From: an uncultured Opitutales bacterium
GTDB lineage: Bacteria > Verrucomicrobiota > Verrucomicrobiia > Opitutales > Seribacteraceae
Direction: 5' to 3'
NCBI GenBank assembly: GCA_943789375.1
Contig: CALSTX010000002.1
Span: forward strand, 218,372-282,371
DNA length: 64,000 nt
Made by a program: the position numbers and the translations under genes. The notes beneath the pieces were generated by a model that was given only the letters and a program-made list of their open reading frames with translations, was not told the DNA's origin and searched no databases. Position 1 is the first letter of the stretch. Each line of letters opens with the position of its first letter. Positions 28,537 through 37,299 of this stretch are shown in pieces.

Positions 28537-29421
28537 ATGAATTTCAAAGAGAAGCTATCCCAATGGCAGGTTCAGGTGAACCAAAGCCTCAAAAAATGCC
28601 TGCCCTCAGGTGATGTGCATCCGGAACGGTTGCATCAAGCGATCCGCTACAGCTTAGATGCGGGAGGGAAACGATTACGTCCAATCTTGGTCTTGGCTGC
28701 CCATGAACTTTTTCCAAATGAACAAAATCCTATGCCGGCAGCTTTGGCGGTGGAGTGTATCCATACTTACAGCTTGATCCACGATGATCTGCCCGCCATG
28801 GATAATTCCGACTTGAGGAGGGGGCTGTCCACCTGCCATAAGGCATTTGATGAGGCCACGGCAATCCTCGCCGGGGATGCCCTGCAACCAATCGCGTTTG
28901 AATTGTTAGCTCGGGGCTATAGGGATGATCCGTTGCTGGGGATGGACCTGGTATCTATTTTGGCCCAAACTGCAGGTAGTCAAAAACTAGTGGGTGGGCA
29001 GATGCAGGATTTAATCTCGGAGGGTAAACAACCAGATGCCGAGAATTTATATTACATCCATGAAAATAAGACGGCCGCCATGATCCGTGCATCTTTGGAG
29101 ATGGGCTTTCGTATTGGCGGAATGGGAGAGGATGATGACAGGATGAGCAAAATCCAGGAGGCAGGCACGGCTTTGGGTCATGCCTTTCAGGCGGTAGATG
29201 ATTTGCTAGATGTAACCAGTTCAAGCGAGGAACTGGGCAAGGATGCCCACCATGATTCTGAGCAGGGTAAAGTGACCTGGGTTACCTTGAAAGGAGAGCA
29301 TGCTGCCCGGGAGTTGGCCGCTGACTATACCGAGCGAGCCCGTCATGCCCTGGAAGCTTTGGGGGGAGATCTTAGTTTTTTGCTGGATCTTACATCCTAC
29401 ATGCTTAATCGAAAAAATTGA
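28537..29421 (+). CDS. ispA: Short-chain polyprenyl (farnesyl/geranylgeranyl) diphosphate synthase
   Basis: The protein has 294 residues. The trans-prenyltransferase signatures are present: GGKRLRPILVLAA, the first Asp-rich motif DDLPAMDNSDLRRG, HKAFDEATAILAGDALQ, KTAAMIRASLEMG, and the second Asp-rich motif region FQAVDDLLDVT. The spacing DDxxxxD and the size match IspA-type enzymes, which condense isopentenyl diphosphate with allylic diphosphates to give C15-C20 products. The start at ATG 28,537 (MNFKEKLSQWQ) is chosen over a TTG at 28,519. It acts in the cytoplasm in isoprenoid and quinone precursor synthesis. The chain length (C15 or C20) cannot be decided from sequence. Confidence 0.88.
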   Translation: MNFKEKLSQWQVQVNQSLKKCLPSGDVHPERLHQAIRYSLDAGGKRLRPILVLAAHELFPNEQNPMPAALAVECIHTYSLIHDDLPAMDNSDLRRGLSTCHKAFDEATAILAGDALQPIAFELLARGYRDDPLLGMDLVSILAQTAGSQKLVGGQMQDLISEGKQPDAENLYYIHENKTAAMIRASLEMGFRIGGMGEDDDRMSKIQEAGTALGHAFQAVDDLLDVTSSSEELGKDAHHDSEQGKVTWVTLKGEHAARELAADYTERARHALEALGGDLSFLLDLTSYMLNRKN

Positions 29422-29438
29422 AGTAAAGGGTTACGGGG

Positions 29439-30125
29439 GTGAGCCAAGATAAAGAGGGAAAAGAAATCCCAGAGTTAAATTCCCGGGACTGGAGGGAGCG
29501 GTTGTCGACTTCTCGCGACTTGGGTACGGGCTTTGCTGCTCCTGGGGGTGAATTTACCCGGGCTTTGTATGAGTGGGCCCTGACTGAACAGGGGCATTTA
29601 CTGAAGGATTTATTAAAGGGGCGAAGGGTGGTCGAACTGGGGGCGGGAATGATGCCGTACGGCTATGCCTTGGCGGCGACTTGTGAGGCGAAGAATTTTG
29701 TGGCGGTGGAACCTTTTTATTCCGATTTACAGAGAAATTCGGTGGCTGGATTGATTGAGGAACGGGGAGAGACTTTAAACCGTATTCCCTACAAGGTGGA
29801 AGGGGTGGATATGCTGGAATATGTAAAGGGAGAACCGGATGATTTACTTTGTGTGTTGGCTTGCGGAATTGAAGACTGTATATTGCCTGGCCCGGATTAC
29901 CGAAAGAAGGTGGAGGGGGAACTGGTACGGGTATTGGAAGCGGATGCTTTCTTTTTAAGCTCCCACAGTGATCTTTTCCCCAAGGATTTGAAGAGTGTGG
30001 AGGTTCATTTCCCCAGGCCATCAAATCCACGGGTAACCGATCGGTTGCGCCTGCATGGAGGACCCGAGGCTTTTGATCGTTACGGGAAGAATATCGAGAA
30101 TCTTAGCCTAGGCAGTCTTTCCTGA
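29439..30125 (+). CDS. Putative SAM-dependent methyltransferase-like protein
   Basis: The protein has 228 residues from GTG 29,439, 17 bp after the polyprenyl synthase stop and so probably in its operon. The centre has a Rossmann-type glycine motif (GRRVVELGAGMMPYGYALAA, about 60-80) followed by FVAVEPFY, the position of the acidic residue that binds the SAM ribose in class I methyltransferases. A later DDLLCVLACGIEDCILPG and a C-terminal strand-rich region fit a degraded or divergent methyltransferase fold. The substrate is unknown. A role in quinone or isoprenoid metabolism is possible from position only. Confidence 0.6.
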   Translation: MSQDKEGKEIPELNSRDWRERLSTSRDLGTGFAAPGGEFTRALYEWALTEQGHLLKDLLKGRRVVELGAGMMPYGYALAATCEAKNFVAVEPFYSDLQRNSVAGLIEERGETLNRIPYKVEGVDMLEYVKGEPDDLLCVLACGIEDCILPGPDYRKKVEGELVRVLEADAFFLSSHSDLFPKDLKSVEVHFPRPSNPRVTDRLRLHGGPEAFDRYGKNIENLSLGSLS

Positions 30126-30157
30126 GAATTAGTTACAGGTAGAAATCAATTTGCGTT

Positions 30158-31369
30158 CTACTTTGATAAGTCGAAGCAAACCAAATCGCCTCGGGCATTT
30201 CGAATATAAAGGAATCCGTTGGCTAGTACCGGCATGGTCCAGCATTTGCCTCCCATAACCTGTTCACGGGAAATTTCATTAAACTTTTCCGGAGTTGCCT
30301 GGGCGATGACCATTTCTCCCTTCTGACCGAGGGCAATGATCCGGTCACCTGCAATTAGAAGTGAGCCAATTTGTAAGCCTCTGTCTGTAACCCGCCATTG
30401 CACTTTGCCTGAAGAAAAGTTGAGACAAACAAAGTCCTTGGGACCAGCCATGTGCACATTACCGTCAAAGCCGTAGAGGTGGTCTTGGTATAAAATTGCA
30501 TGACTCATATGGGTTGAAAGATTTTTATTTTCGTACCGTTTGACTAGTTTATCTTTTTTCCATTCAAAAAGAGCGCAACCTCGACGATAACCTGTAGATA
30601 TAAAAAGCATAGTATCGCGAACAATTGGAGTGGATGCATTGGTGCGATAGCTGGTTTCCCACGGTACAAAATCCAGAGTTTTTCCATTTTTTGGATCGAG
30701 AAGCACAAGACCGTCGGTTTTAAGTACAGCAATAATCTCCTGACCATTGGGGCGAAAAATTGCCGGAGTACCGTACGCAGGGCGATAATTTTTACTCTTC
30801 CACATGACTTGCCCAGTACTTTTATTCAGGGCATAGGTGGCACCGGCTTCGATCAGGAGTAAGTCGCCCAAAATATAAGGAGAGGCGGCAAATCCCCATT
30901 CGGGCGGTTTGTTCATCCCAGAAATGGAAAGCATGTCCTGTTTCCAGATTTTTTCCCCATTTTTGGTATTATAGGCGTGGAGCAGTCCGTGTTTGCTCAG
31001 GCAATAGACCAGGTCACGGTCGATCGTGGGGGTGGAGCAAGGTCCGCCCTCATGGAGGTAGTCGATGAGCGGAGCGGGATAAGAATCGGACCATAGAAGT
31101 TTGCCGTTTTTCGGATCGAGGCAGGACACGATTTCCTTCCCGTCCTGTTTTTTCCCGTCATGACCGATGGTGAATAGCCTGTTGTCCGCGACGACTACGG
31201 TAGAAAAACCGATGCCCACTTTCTTCTTCCACTGAATATTTTCGAGGTCAGACCCCCAGTTTTTCTCAGTGGATAGCCCATCCTTGGTTGGTCCAAGCCA
31301 ATGGGGCCAGTCCACAGAAAAGAGGGAAAAGGGTATGAGGAGGGAAATCCAAAAAAATTTAGTTATCAT
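30158..31369 (-). CDS. Secreted PQQ-like beta-propeller protein
   Basis: The protein has 403 residues from ATG 31,369 (MITKFFWISLLIPFSLFSVDWPHW), with a short signal peptide directly before the mature DWPHWLGPTKDG motif typical of PQQ-binding-like beta-propeller proteins of Planctomycetota and Verrucomicrobiota. Repeat blades are seen as CLDPKNGKLLWS, AYNTKNGEKIWK, ALNKSTGQVMWK and LLDPKNGKTLDF. No quinoprotein dehydrogenase catalytic signature is visible, so this is a propeller scaffold of unknown ligand. It lies 6 bp downstream of the adjacent lipoprotein frame and is probably co-transcribed with it. Confidence 0.8.
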   Translation of the reverse strand: MITKFFWISLLIPFSLFSVDWPHWLGPTKDGLSTEKNWGSDLENIQWKKKVGIGFSTVVVADNRLFTIGHDGKKQDGKEIVSCLDPKNGKLLWSDSYPAPLIDYLHEGGPCSTPTIDRDLVYCLSKHGLLHAYNTKNGEKIWKQDMLSISGMNKPPEWGFAASPYILGDLLLIEAGATYALNKSTGQVMWKSKNYRPAYGTPAIFRPNGQEIIAVLKTDGLVLLDPKNGKTLDFVPWETSYRTNASTPIVRDTMLFISTGYRRGCALFEWKKDKLVKRYENKNLSTHMSHAILYQDHLYGFDGNVHMAGPKDFVCLNFSSGKVQWRVTDRGLQIGSLLIAGDRIIALGQKGEMVIAQATPEKFNEISREQVMGGKCWTMPVLANGFLYIRNARGDLVCFDLSK

Positions 31370-31393
31370 TACGTTGAGATTAACCAAAGGGGA

Positions 31394-32656
31394 TTACTTG
31401 TAGGAAGGAGGTTCTTGTATAATTTGAAGATTGGCCTGAGATTGTAGGTTTGTAGCCTCAGCAATTAGTTTATCCACCTCTGTTCTGCCTCGATGAATAC
31501 CAAAACTGAGGGTGAAGGTACGGGTTTCACTCGGTGCCAATCTGGGAACCCTGCCATATTTTCTCTCCACCAACCGGTTAAAAGGGTAGCTCGTACCGGG
31601 CTCAATTCCGGTCACATATCCGTCCTCAGAGGATGCGGTGTTTTTCCAGATGGTGAGACAGGGAAGCTCGTTGACACTCCATCGAACAGAGGTGGCAAGA
31701 TCGTGGAGCCTATTGGCCAGTAGCGCCATTGTGGATGAGTTTTCATCGGCTACTGGCGTTAGCAAATAGAGTTCTTCCATGAAGCCTTCGATGGGCTGGC
31801 GATAAGTTTGCCACTTCTGGATGGATTTTGCCGATCGATTATTCATGGGTGAAATCTTACTGGCTGGGGCAAAGACAATGGCGCCTTCCTCTAAAATGGA
31901 AGAGCCATAGCTTCCCTTATAAATCAGCTGGTATTCCTGGTGAGAGGAGCCTTGATTGGTGATTTGATCAGATATTTGAAAATGATCCGAGCCGGGTATG
32001 GTTGAGATTTCGGTAACGAGTTTGAAATTGGGCCCATTAAACGAAGTTTCATATACTGTTCCCTGAACCCGAATACGGTGGGGGGGAGATGGATCGACTA
32101 AAATTTTATAGTCGGTGGCAGGCGTATTTTGGATTCGTCCATGAAGGGAAAGGTCTCTCTCCACTTTATTTCCTGTTTTGTTTATATATTGATCGGTCCC
32201 CGGATGACCTGCAAATTCAAGCCCGCATCGCGCCATCCACTCGTTGTAGCCATCTTGCCAACCAAGGCCGCTCTGGCTATCAAGATGAATCAATGAGGGG
32301 TGTACCACTTCCTTGACCGGTGAATCCCAGCCTAAACGAAGATCGCCGGAGGTAACTTCCAAAATTCCCATTCCACGGGTAGGAATAATGACAATTTTTA
32401 ATTTACCATTATCCAGGGTAAGCAATTCCACACCTTGTTGTTTGCCACCCTGCAATATTTTTTGGGTAACGGACCAGGGTGCCACATAATCTCGGTCCTT
32501 CAGGTCACTGGAGCTGGCGAGGTACTGGGTGGGCCCTGACTTGGAAAAGGGGCTGGGTTCGTCCGATTGCTCGATGGCGGGACTTTCCCTTTTTTCTTCG
32601 CCGCATGAAAAGAAAAGGTGGCAGACAAAAAGGAGGGCAATAAATTTCTGGATCAT
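31394..32656 (-). CDS. DUF4432-type (aldose-epimerase-like) lipoprotein
   Basis: The protein has 420 residues from ATG 32,656 (MIQKFIALLFVCHLFFSC); LFFSC is a lipobox, so it is probably an envelope lipoprotein. The body resembles DUF4432, a galactose-mutarotase-like beta-sandwich family: VIIPTRGMGILEVTSGDLRLGWDSP, GLGWQDGYNEWMARCGLEFAG, LHGRI and TGIEPGTSYPFNR. The conserved Arg/His/Glu positions hint at sugar binding or epimerisation, but activity is unproven. The downstream PQQ-propeller gene follows closely, so the pair may handle an extracellular sugar. Confidence 0.75.
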   Translation of the reverse strand: MIQKFIALLFVCHLFFSCGEEKRESPAIEQSDEPSPFSKSGPTQYLASSSDLKDRDYVAPWSVTQKILQGGKQQGVELLTLDNGKLKIVIIPTRGMGILEVTSGDLRLGWDSPVKEVVHPSLIHLDSQSGLGWQDGYNEWMARCGLEFAGHPGTDQYINKTGNKVERDLSLHGRIQNTPATDYKILVDPSPPHRIRVQGTVYETSFNGPNFKLVTEISTIPGSDHFQISDQITNQGSSHQEYQLIYKGSYGSSILEEGAIVFAPASKISPMNNRSAKSIQKWQTYRQPIEGFMEELYLLTPVADENSSTMALLANRLHDLATSVRWSVNELPCLTIWKNTASSEDGYVTGIEPGTSYPFNRLVERKYGRVPRLAPSETRTFTLSFGIHRGRTEVDKLIAEATNLQSQANLQIIQEPPSYK

Positions 32657-32723
32657 GAAGTAATCAATTATCGTAGAGCGAAGAGGAATCAATGAAAGAA
32701 ACTTTTCAGCCTGTTCGTCGGCT

Positions 32724-33338
32724 TTAACTGATATAATCTAGCCTTGCCTTCATGATCAGGTAGAGCTCCCGGCTTATCCACGCATCGGTGGCTGCATAAT
32801 GCATTTGGGAGGGAGAAAGCGGATGTTTTTGCCAATTAGAAAGCTGGGCAGACTTGGAAAGTCTTTGCTTAAAAAAGATCGCGGTTAAATTGCGCAGTCC
32901 CGTTTGCTCGATCTTTAGGGACTTTGCAATTTGAGCAAGATCTTCAAATCCATCGGGAGAAAACTCCTCAATTTTTTGCAGGTTGTGAAGGTCATCCTTA
33001 AGGGCCACACCCGTCTTAATGATTTTTGGATTTTCCAATATTTCAACCAAGGGCCCAAGTTTGAAATCGGGATAGAGGCGGAACAAGAAGGCCTGGTCAG
33101 CAGTGGCGAGTTGGAGAAGAGCGGGTGGGTTATTTGGGCCTTTTTTAAAATTTGGCTTACACTCAATGTCAAAGCCAAGGATTGGGTGCTTTATTAAGCG
33201 AGCTACGAGCTGGTTAAATGTTTTGGAATCATCTGCTACTTGAATCGCTCCAGGAAACCGAATGAGAGGGAAGTCATTGATTGTATCTTTATCCAACCTT
33301 TTCGGTATTTCATCATCGGGAGAGGGGATATGATTCAT
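32724..33338 (-). CDS. RNase D-like DEDDy 3'-5' exonuclease
   Basis: The protein has 204 residues, a single 3'-5' exonuclease domain. Exo I is GFDIECKP (Asp-Ile-Glu), Exo II lies around KTGVALKDDLHNL, and Exo III is HYAATDAWISREL, with the Tyr five residues before the last Asp that marks the DEDDy subclass. Members degrade RNA or DNA from the 3' end with two metal ions. RNase D itself is larger because of HRDC domains, which are absent here, so this resembles the short exonuclease-domain family. The gene is convergent with none and lies 10 bp from the next minus-strand gene. Confidence 0.85.
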   Translation of the reverse strand: MNHIPSPDDEIPKRLDKDTINDFPLIRFPGAIQVADDSKTFNQLVARLIKHPILGFDIECKPNFKKGPNNPPALLQLATADQAFLFRLYPDFKLGPLVEILENPKIIKTGVALKDDLHNLQKIEEFSPDGFEDLAQIAKSLKIEQTGLRNLTAIFFKQRLSKSAQLSNWQKHPLSPSQMHYAATDAWISRELYLIMKARLDYIS

Positions 33339-33347
33339 GCAATGATA

Positions 33348-34349
33348 CTACAGGTCGATGGTAAGACCATCATAAGCACTGATAATCTCGGTTGGGAATT
33401 TACGGCTAGAGGGGGCGCCAGGGATACCAGGCTGAGTTTGCTTAATTGCAGTTCTGGAAGTTTGGAGAAACTTTTTGGTATGAGCTTGAAACTCTTCCAA
33501 GTCTTGGTCGCTGGATCCAGGGTCATGGTGAAAAATAGCAAGAGTGCCCACTTCTCCTCTGGCAGCAAGTTCCACCCCCATGATGTTACTGGAGTGACCC
33601 CAATGCTCCCGATTTCCAATCGACTGAGAGTGAGTGTAGGGGGCATCGAAAATAAGAAGATCCGATCCCTTGATAAAGTTTATGAAAGGATACTCTTTGG
33701 AGTGAGCTGCATTGTTGTGCTCGGCATCGGTGGAGTAGACCATGGACTTTCCTTTGCTGTCGACGCGGTACCCATAGGAAGTGCCAGGATGGTCTTGCTC
33801 AATGATTGTAATCAGGGAGTTACAGAGATCAATGGTTTCACCCGGTTTGTGGATTTCAAAGCTTACATCTGCATTAAAAGTATCCATGTCGATAGGAAAA
33901 AAGGGAGTCTTCATCTGCCCCTTTAGGTTTTTCTCCAAATCTTTGTGACCTCCATGAAATACAATTTTGTTGGATGGGTCGTAGGCGGGTGTAAAAAAAG
34001 GAATGCCTTGTATGTGATCGTAATGGAGATGGGAAATGAAAATATGGAAAGTTGAATTTTTAGCGCCACCTTTCACAATCTCTTGTCCCAACGACCGAAT
34101 GCCTGAGCCTCCATCAAATATTAAAAAATCTTCGGATCCAGTCTCCACATGGACGCATGGCGTGTTTCCTCCCCATCCATAACCAATGTGAAACGGGAGT
34201 TTCTTGTCCACAAATTCTTTGATTTGACCTTCCGAGCGCAGATCTTTTCCGCGGGCAGCCAAAAGGGCACCCACAATCTTATTATTAATCTCGGTGGAAG
34301 AATAAGCGGTAGGGATGGATCCTCGGGTACCTTTGAAGTGAACTTTCAT
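33348..34349 (-). CDS. Metallo-beta-lactamase-fold hydrolase
   Basis: The protein has 333 residues. It opens with KVHFKGTRGSIPT and has WGGNTPCVHVE, DGGSGIRSLG and the metal motif SHLHYDHIQGIPFF (HxHxDH), then FDAPYTHS and GHSSNIMGVELAARG. This pattern matches the metallo-beta-lactamase-fold proteins related to phosphodiesterases and to RNase Z/PhnP-like enzymes, with a longer insert between GSIPT and the NTPC motif. The substrate is unknown. It is divergent from the PilT-type ATPase gene. Confidence 0.8.
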   Translation of the reverse strand: MKVHFKGTRGSIPTAYSSTEINNKIVGALLAARGKDLRSEGQIKEFVDKKLPFHIGYGWGGNTPCVHVETGSEDFLIFDGGSGIRSLGQEIVKGGAKNSTFHIFISHLHYDHIQGIPFFTPAYDPSNKIVFHGGHKDLEKNLKGQMKTPFFPIDMDTFNADVSFEIHKPGETIDLCNSLITIIEQDHPGTSYGYRVDSKGKSMVYSTDAEHNNAAHSKEYPFINFIKGSDLLIFDAPYTHSQSIGNREHWGHSSNIMGVELAARGEVGTLAIFHHDPGSSDQDLEEFQAHTKKFLQTSRTAIKQTQPGIPGAPSSRKFPTEIISAYDGLTIDL

Positions 34350-34480
34350 AGAATCTTAATTCGTTTTTCTGCCTTTCGGGGAAAATAGCAATTATATTTT
34401 TCGAAGATTGGTGAGGATGAGTTTTGAATCAAGGTAGATCTTGGCTTGATGTTACGCAAAGTTAAGGTCATTTTCATATC

Positions 34481-35629
34481 ATGTCTCAAAGTTATGATAT
34501 CGATCATCCTCTTTACCAAGTCGGGCCGTCCACTCTGAGTTTTACTCAATTGCTCAATTATTTTATGGATCCTTCCTACAAAAGGGGGAACATGTCCAGG
34601 ATTTCTGATTTACATGTAAAAACTGGAAGGCCTGTCAGCTTTAGGATTGATGACGACTTAACCCCTTTGCCTGAAGGTGAGAATATTTCGGATGAGTGTA
34701 TCCGTTACCTTTTGGGCATTCTGCTCGTACCCCGTCACCTTGAGCAGGTTCTAGATGAAGAGTCACCACGGGATCTTGATACCGCATTTGAGTGGTCGGC
34801 CCAAAATGTAAATTTTCGATTAAATGTATTTCGTGACCGAGATGGACTTGCTTTTGTGATGCGGGTTCTTGCCTCGGATATTCCATCTATCCAAGAAGTA
34901 GGTCTGCCTTCCGAGAAAATCTGGCAAGATATCACGACCCTTAAGAGAGGGTTGGTTTTGGTGACGGGAGTTACTGGCAGTGGTAAGTCGACGACTATTT
35001 CTTCCCTGATTAATCACATTAATTTGTACCGTAAAACTCGAATCATTACCTTGGAGGATCCAGTCGAGTTTTTATTTAAAAGTGAGAGTTCAATGGTCTC
35101 CCAAAGGCAGGTGGGGCAAGATGTGCCTACTTTTTCCGATGGTCTGCGCAGTGCTTTGCGAGAAAACCCTGATATTATATTTGTTGGTGAAATTAGAGAT
35201 ACGGAAACGGCTTCTCTTGCCCTGAGTGCTGCGGAGACGGGGCATTTGGTCTTTTCTACATTGCACACCAGAGATGCCAAGGGAGCACTAAGTCGCATTG
35301 TTGATATGTTTCCAGCCGAGCAAACCAAGAGTTTATGCCTACAGTTATCTTTTAGTTTATCTTTTGTTTTAAGCCAGAAGCTTGTACCAAGAGCCGATGG
35401 GGATGGCAGGATCCTGGCCATGGAGGTATTAAAAAATCTTCCAGCTCTTGGGAATTTGATTAGGACGGGGAACTGGCAGCAGGTTTATTCAACCATGGAA
35501 ACCCAGGCAAAAGAAGGAATGATGACAATGGAACAACATTTATTGCATTTGTATCAACATGGGGTCATTTCCAAAGAGTCTGCGATTGCTTACACCAATG
35601 AAGCCAGCTTAATCGAGCGTATCGGATGA
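34481..35629 (+). CDS. PilT/PilU-type twitching motility retraction ATPase
   Basis: The protein has 382 residues of the secretion/retraction ATPase family. The N-terminal domain (SRISDLHVKTGRPVSFRIDDDL) is followed by Walker A GVTGSGKST (163-171), LEDPVEFLF (Asp box), the Walker B region ENPDIIFVGEIRDTETA and the His box GHLVFSTLHT. These match PilT/PilU, the hexameric motor that retracts type IV pili. No other pilus gene lies in the window, so the assignment between PilT and PilU is open. It starts a plus-strand run that continues into msrB, the lpt genes and hprK. Confidence 0.85.
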   Translation: MSQSYDIDHPLYQVGPSTLSFTQLLNYFMDPSYKRGNMSRISDLHVKTGRPVSFRIDDDLTPLPEGENISDECIRYLLGILLVPRHLEQVLDEESPRDLDTAFEWSAQNVNFRLNVFRDRDGLAFVMRVLASDIPSIQEVGLPSEKIWQDITTLKRGLVLVTGVTGSGKSTTISSLINHINLYRKTRIITLEDPVEFLFKSESSMVSQRQVGQDVPTFSDGLRSALRENPDIIFVGEIRDTETASLALSAAETGHLVFSTLHTRDAKGALSRIVDMFPAEQTKSLCLQLSFSLSFVLSQKLVPRADGDGRILAMEVLKNLPALGNLIRTGNWQQVYSTMETQAKEGMMTMEQHLLHLYQHGVISKESAIAYTNEASLIERIG

Positions 35630-35653
35630 TAAAGATAAGGGAAAATTAGATCA

Positions 35654-36244
35654 ATGAACACCTTCAAGACCAAGCTGGGTAACCCCTTTTACATTTTACT
35701 TTTTGTAAGCCTTGCATCCGTTTCTATCATTACTTTTTATGGAAAAACCAAATTTAAGAAAAATCAGTCTTTGCCCACGGGAGAGGATAAAAATATGAGC
35801 GAACAAAAAACGGTTACCAAGACTGATGAGGAGTGGAAAGAAGTTTTATCCGAAAAACAGTTCTATATCCTTCGTAAGGCTGGCACCGAGAGACCTTTTG
35901 GAGAAGAATACAAGGAATTTAGTAAGCAAGGGGAGGGAACTTATGCATGTGCCGGTTGTAATACAGAGTTATTTACTTCCAGTACCAAGTTTGATTCGAA
36001 GTGTGGATGGCCTTCCTTTTACGATCCTTCTGATGCCAAAAATGTAAACACCTTTGAAGATTTTCATCTGGGATATAAGAGAACGGAAGTAAGGTGTGCA
36101 GTATGTGATGGTCATTTAGGGCATGTTTTTGAAGGGGAAGGCTTTGATACGCCCACGGATAAAAGGTACTGCATTAACGGAGCAATTCTGAAATTTGTTC
36201 CGGGTCAGAAGGTACCGAAGCCAAAAACATTGGAGAAAGAGTAG
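35654..36244 (+). CDS. msrB: Membrane-anchored peptide-methionine (R)-S-oxide reductase
   Basis: The protein has 196 residues. An N-terminal segment (FYILLFVSLASVSIITFYG) would anchor the enzyme in the envelope, and a Lys/Asn-rich linker leads to the MsrB domain. The domain shows two zinc-binding pairs (CAGC, CAVC), KFDSKCGWPSFYDP, LGYKRTEVRC, GHLGHVF and the catalytic RYCINGAIL. MsrB reduces methionine R-sulfoxide with a Cys nucleophile. The envelope location suggests repair of oxidised exported proteins. An 18-bp tandem duplication begins at the stop codon. The next gene follows after 66 bp. Confidence 0.9.
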   Translation: MNTFKTKLGNPFYILLFVSLASVSIITFYGKTKFKKNQSLPTGEDKNMSEQKTVTKTDEEWKEVLSEKQFYILRKAGTERPFGEEYKEFSKQGEGTYACAGCNTELFTSSTKFDSKCGWPSFYDPSDAKNVNTFEDFHLGYKRTEVRCAVCDGHLGHVFEGEGFDTPTDKRYCINGAILKFVPGQKVPKPKTLEKE

Positions 36245-36272
36245 TTTGATTAAGAAGAGTAGTTTGATTAAG
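36237..36272. repeat. Perfect 18-bp tandem duplication at the msrB stop codon
   Basis: Two adjacent identical 18-bp units (36,237-36,254 and 36,255-36,272), each containing GAGTAGTTTGATTAAG. The first carries the msrB stop codon. Perfect identity suggests a recent slippage duplication without coding effect. Confidence 0.85.
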
Positions 36273-36310
36273 TATTCAAAAGCAATCGCTTCGTGGTGCT
36301 AAAAATTCAC

Positions 36311-37288
36311 ATGGATATCTTAACAAAATATTATCGCGGTCTGTGCTCTTACTTTTCCATTATTGTAGTTTCTCTTGCTTTTAATTGTCCGTCTTTTGCA
36401 GAGAAAATCGAGGATACAGAAGCAAAGAGTTTACCCACTGAAAATGGTGTCCGTAATCTTCGGATGCCTGGATTCGATAATTCTGGCATGATGGCTTGGG
36501 AGCTTTTTGCAAACGAGGTTACCTTTCAAAAGGATGGCATTTATGAGGCCTTTGATTTAGTGCTCGAAACCATGACTGGTTTTAATGAGTCCAATGCTTC
36601 AAGTAAGCAGGGATTATTTAATCCAAATTTGGGGCAGGCTTGGGGCGAGTCCTTTTTGGAAGTTCAAGGGAAAGGCTTTTGGGCAAAAGGAAAGAAATGG
36701 ACTTGGGCCAATAAGATTGAGTTGGGCGATCAATTAATGGCTTTCAAAGAAAGTGGAGAAGTTTTGTTTGAGGACAACCTTCTGCTTGAAAAGAGAAAAT
36801 TAAAGAAAGATCCAATTCCGAAGAAAGTGGAAACTTCTCTGTTTAATACTCATACCAGTGCCAATTATATCGAAATCCTAGAATTATCTCCAAGTCAGAA
36901 TCGGTTCTTGTTGGAGGGGCAGGTTTCAGTGAAATCTGAAAGCTTAGAGATTGAATGTGCATGGATGGAAATTCTTTTTGAAAAGGATGCAAATGCATCC
37001 AAGGAAAGTTCAACACTCGGTAAAATTGGAAAAATTATAGCAAGAGGGAAGGTCGCCATGAAACAGACGGGGCGAAGATCGTATGCCGATGAATTAGTTA
37101 TTGAGACTCTTTCTGATCGGGCTGTATTGAAAGGAAATGCCCGGGTCGAGGACGATGAATATGGTGTGGCTGAAGGAAATGAGATTGTGTTGGAGAAAGG
37201 AAAAAGGAGAGCAAAAGTAATCGGGGGGAAAGATGTGCGCCCGAGCTTACAATTACCAGAAATTCCTGATTTCGGGTTTCCCAAATAA
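36311..37288 (+). CDS. LptA/LptC-like periplasmic LPS-transport protein
   Basis: The protein has 325 residues from ATG 36,311, with a signal peptide (YFSIIVVSLAFNCPSFA). The mature part has beta-rich stretches of the OstA/LptA type: WELFANEVTFQ, ANKIELGDQLMAF, GKIIARGKVAMKQTGRRSYADELVIETL and RAVLKGNARVEDDEYGVAEGNEIVL. LptA and LptC make a beta-jellyroll bridge carrying lipopolysaccharide from the inner to the outer membrane. The gene sits 11 bp before lptB, where lptC/lptA lie in many bacteria. It is longer than usual LptA (about 180 residues), so it may combine both parts or be a divergent paralogue. Confidence 0.75.
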   Translation: MDILTKYYRGLCSYFSIIVVSLAFNCPSFAEKIEDTEAKSLPTENGVRNLRMPGFDNSGMMAWELFANEVTFQKDGIYEAFDLVLETMTGFNESNASSKQGLFNPNLGQAWGESFLEVQGKGFWAKGKKWTWANKIELGDQLMAFKESGEVLFEDNLLLEKRKLKKDPIPKKVETSLFNTHTSANYIEILELSPSQNRFLLEGQVSVKSESLEIECAWMEILFEKDANASKESSTLGKIGKIIARGKVAMKQTGRRSYADELVIETLSDRAVLKGNARVEDDEYGVAEGNEIVLEKGKRRAKVIGGKDVRPSLQLPEIPDFGFPK

Positions 37289-37299
37289 GGAAAAAACTG

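Noticed and set aside
29554..30030. 158-codon minus-strand frame rich in proline
   Set aside because: Shadow of the methyltransferase-like gene; Pro-rich text arises from G-rich codons.
33240..33926. 228-codon plus-strand frame
   Set aside because: Antisense to the exonuclease and metallo-beta-lactamase genes, with no family signal.
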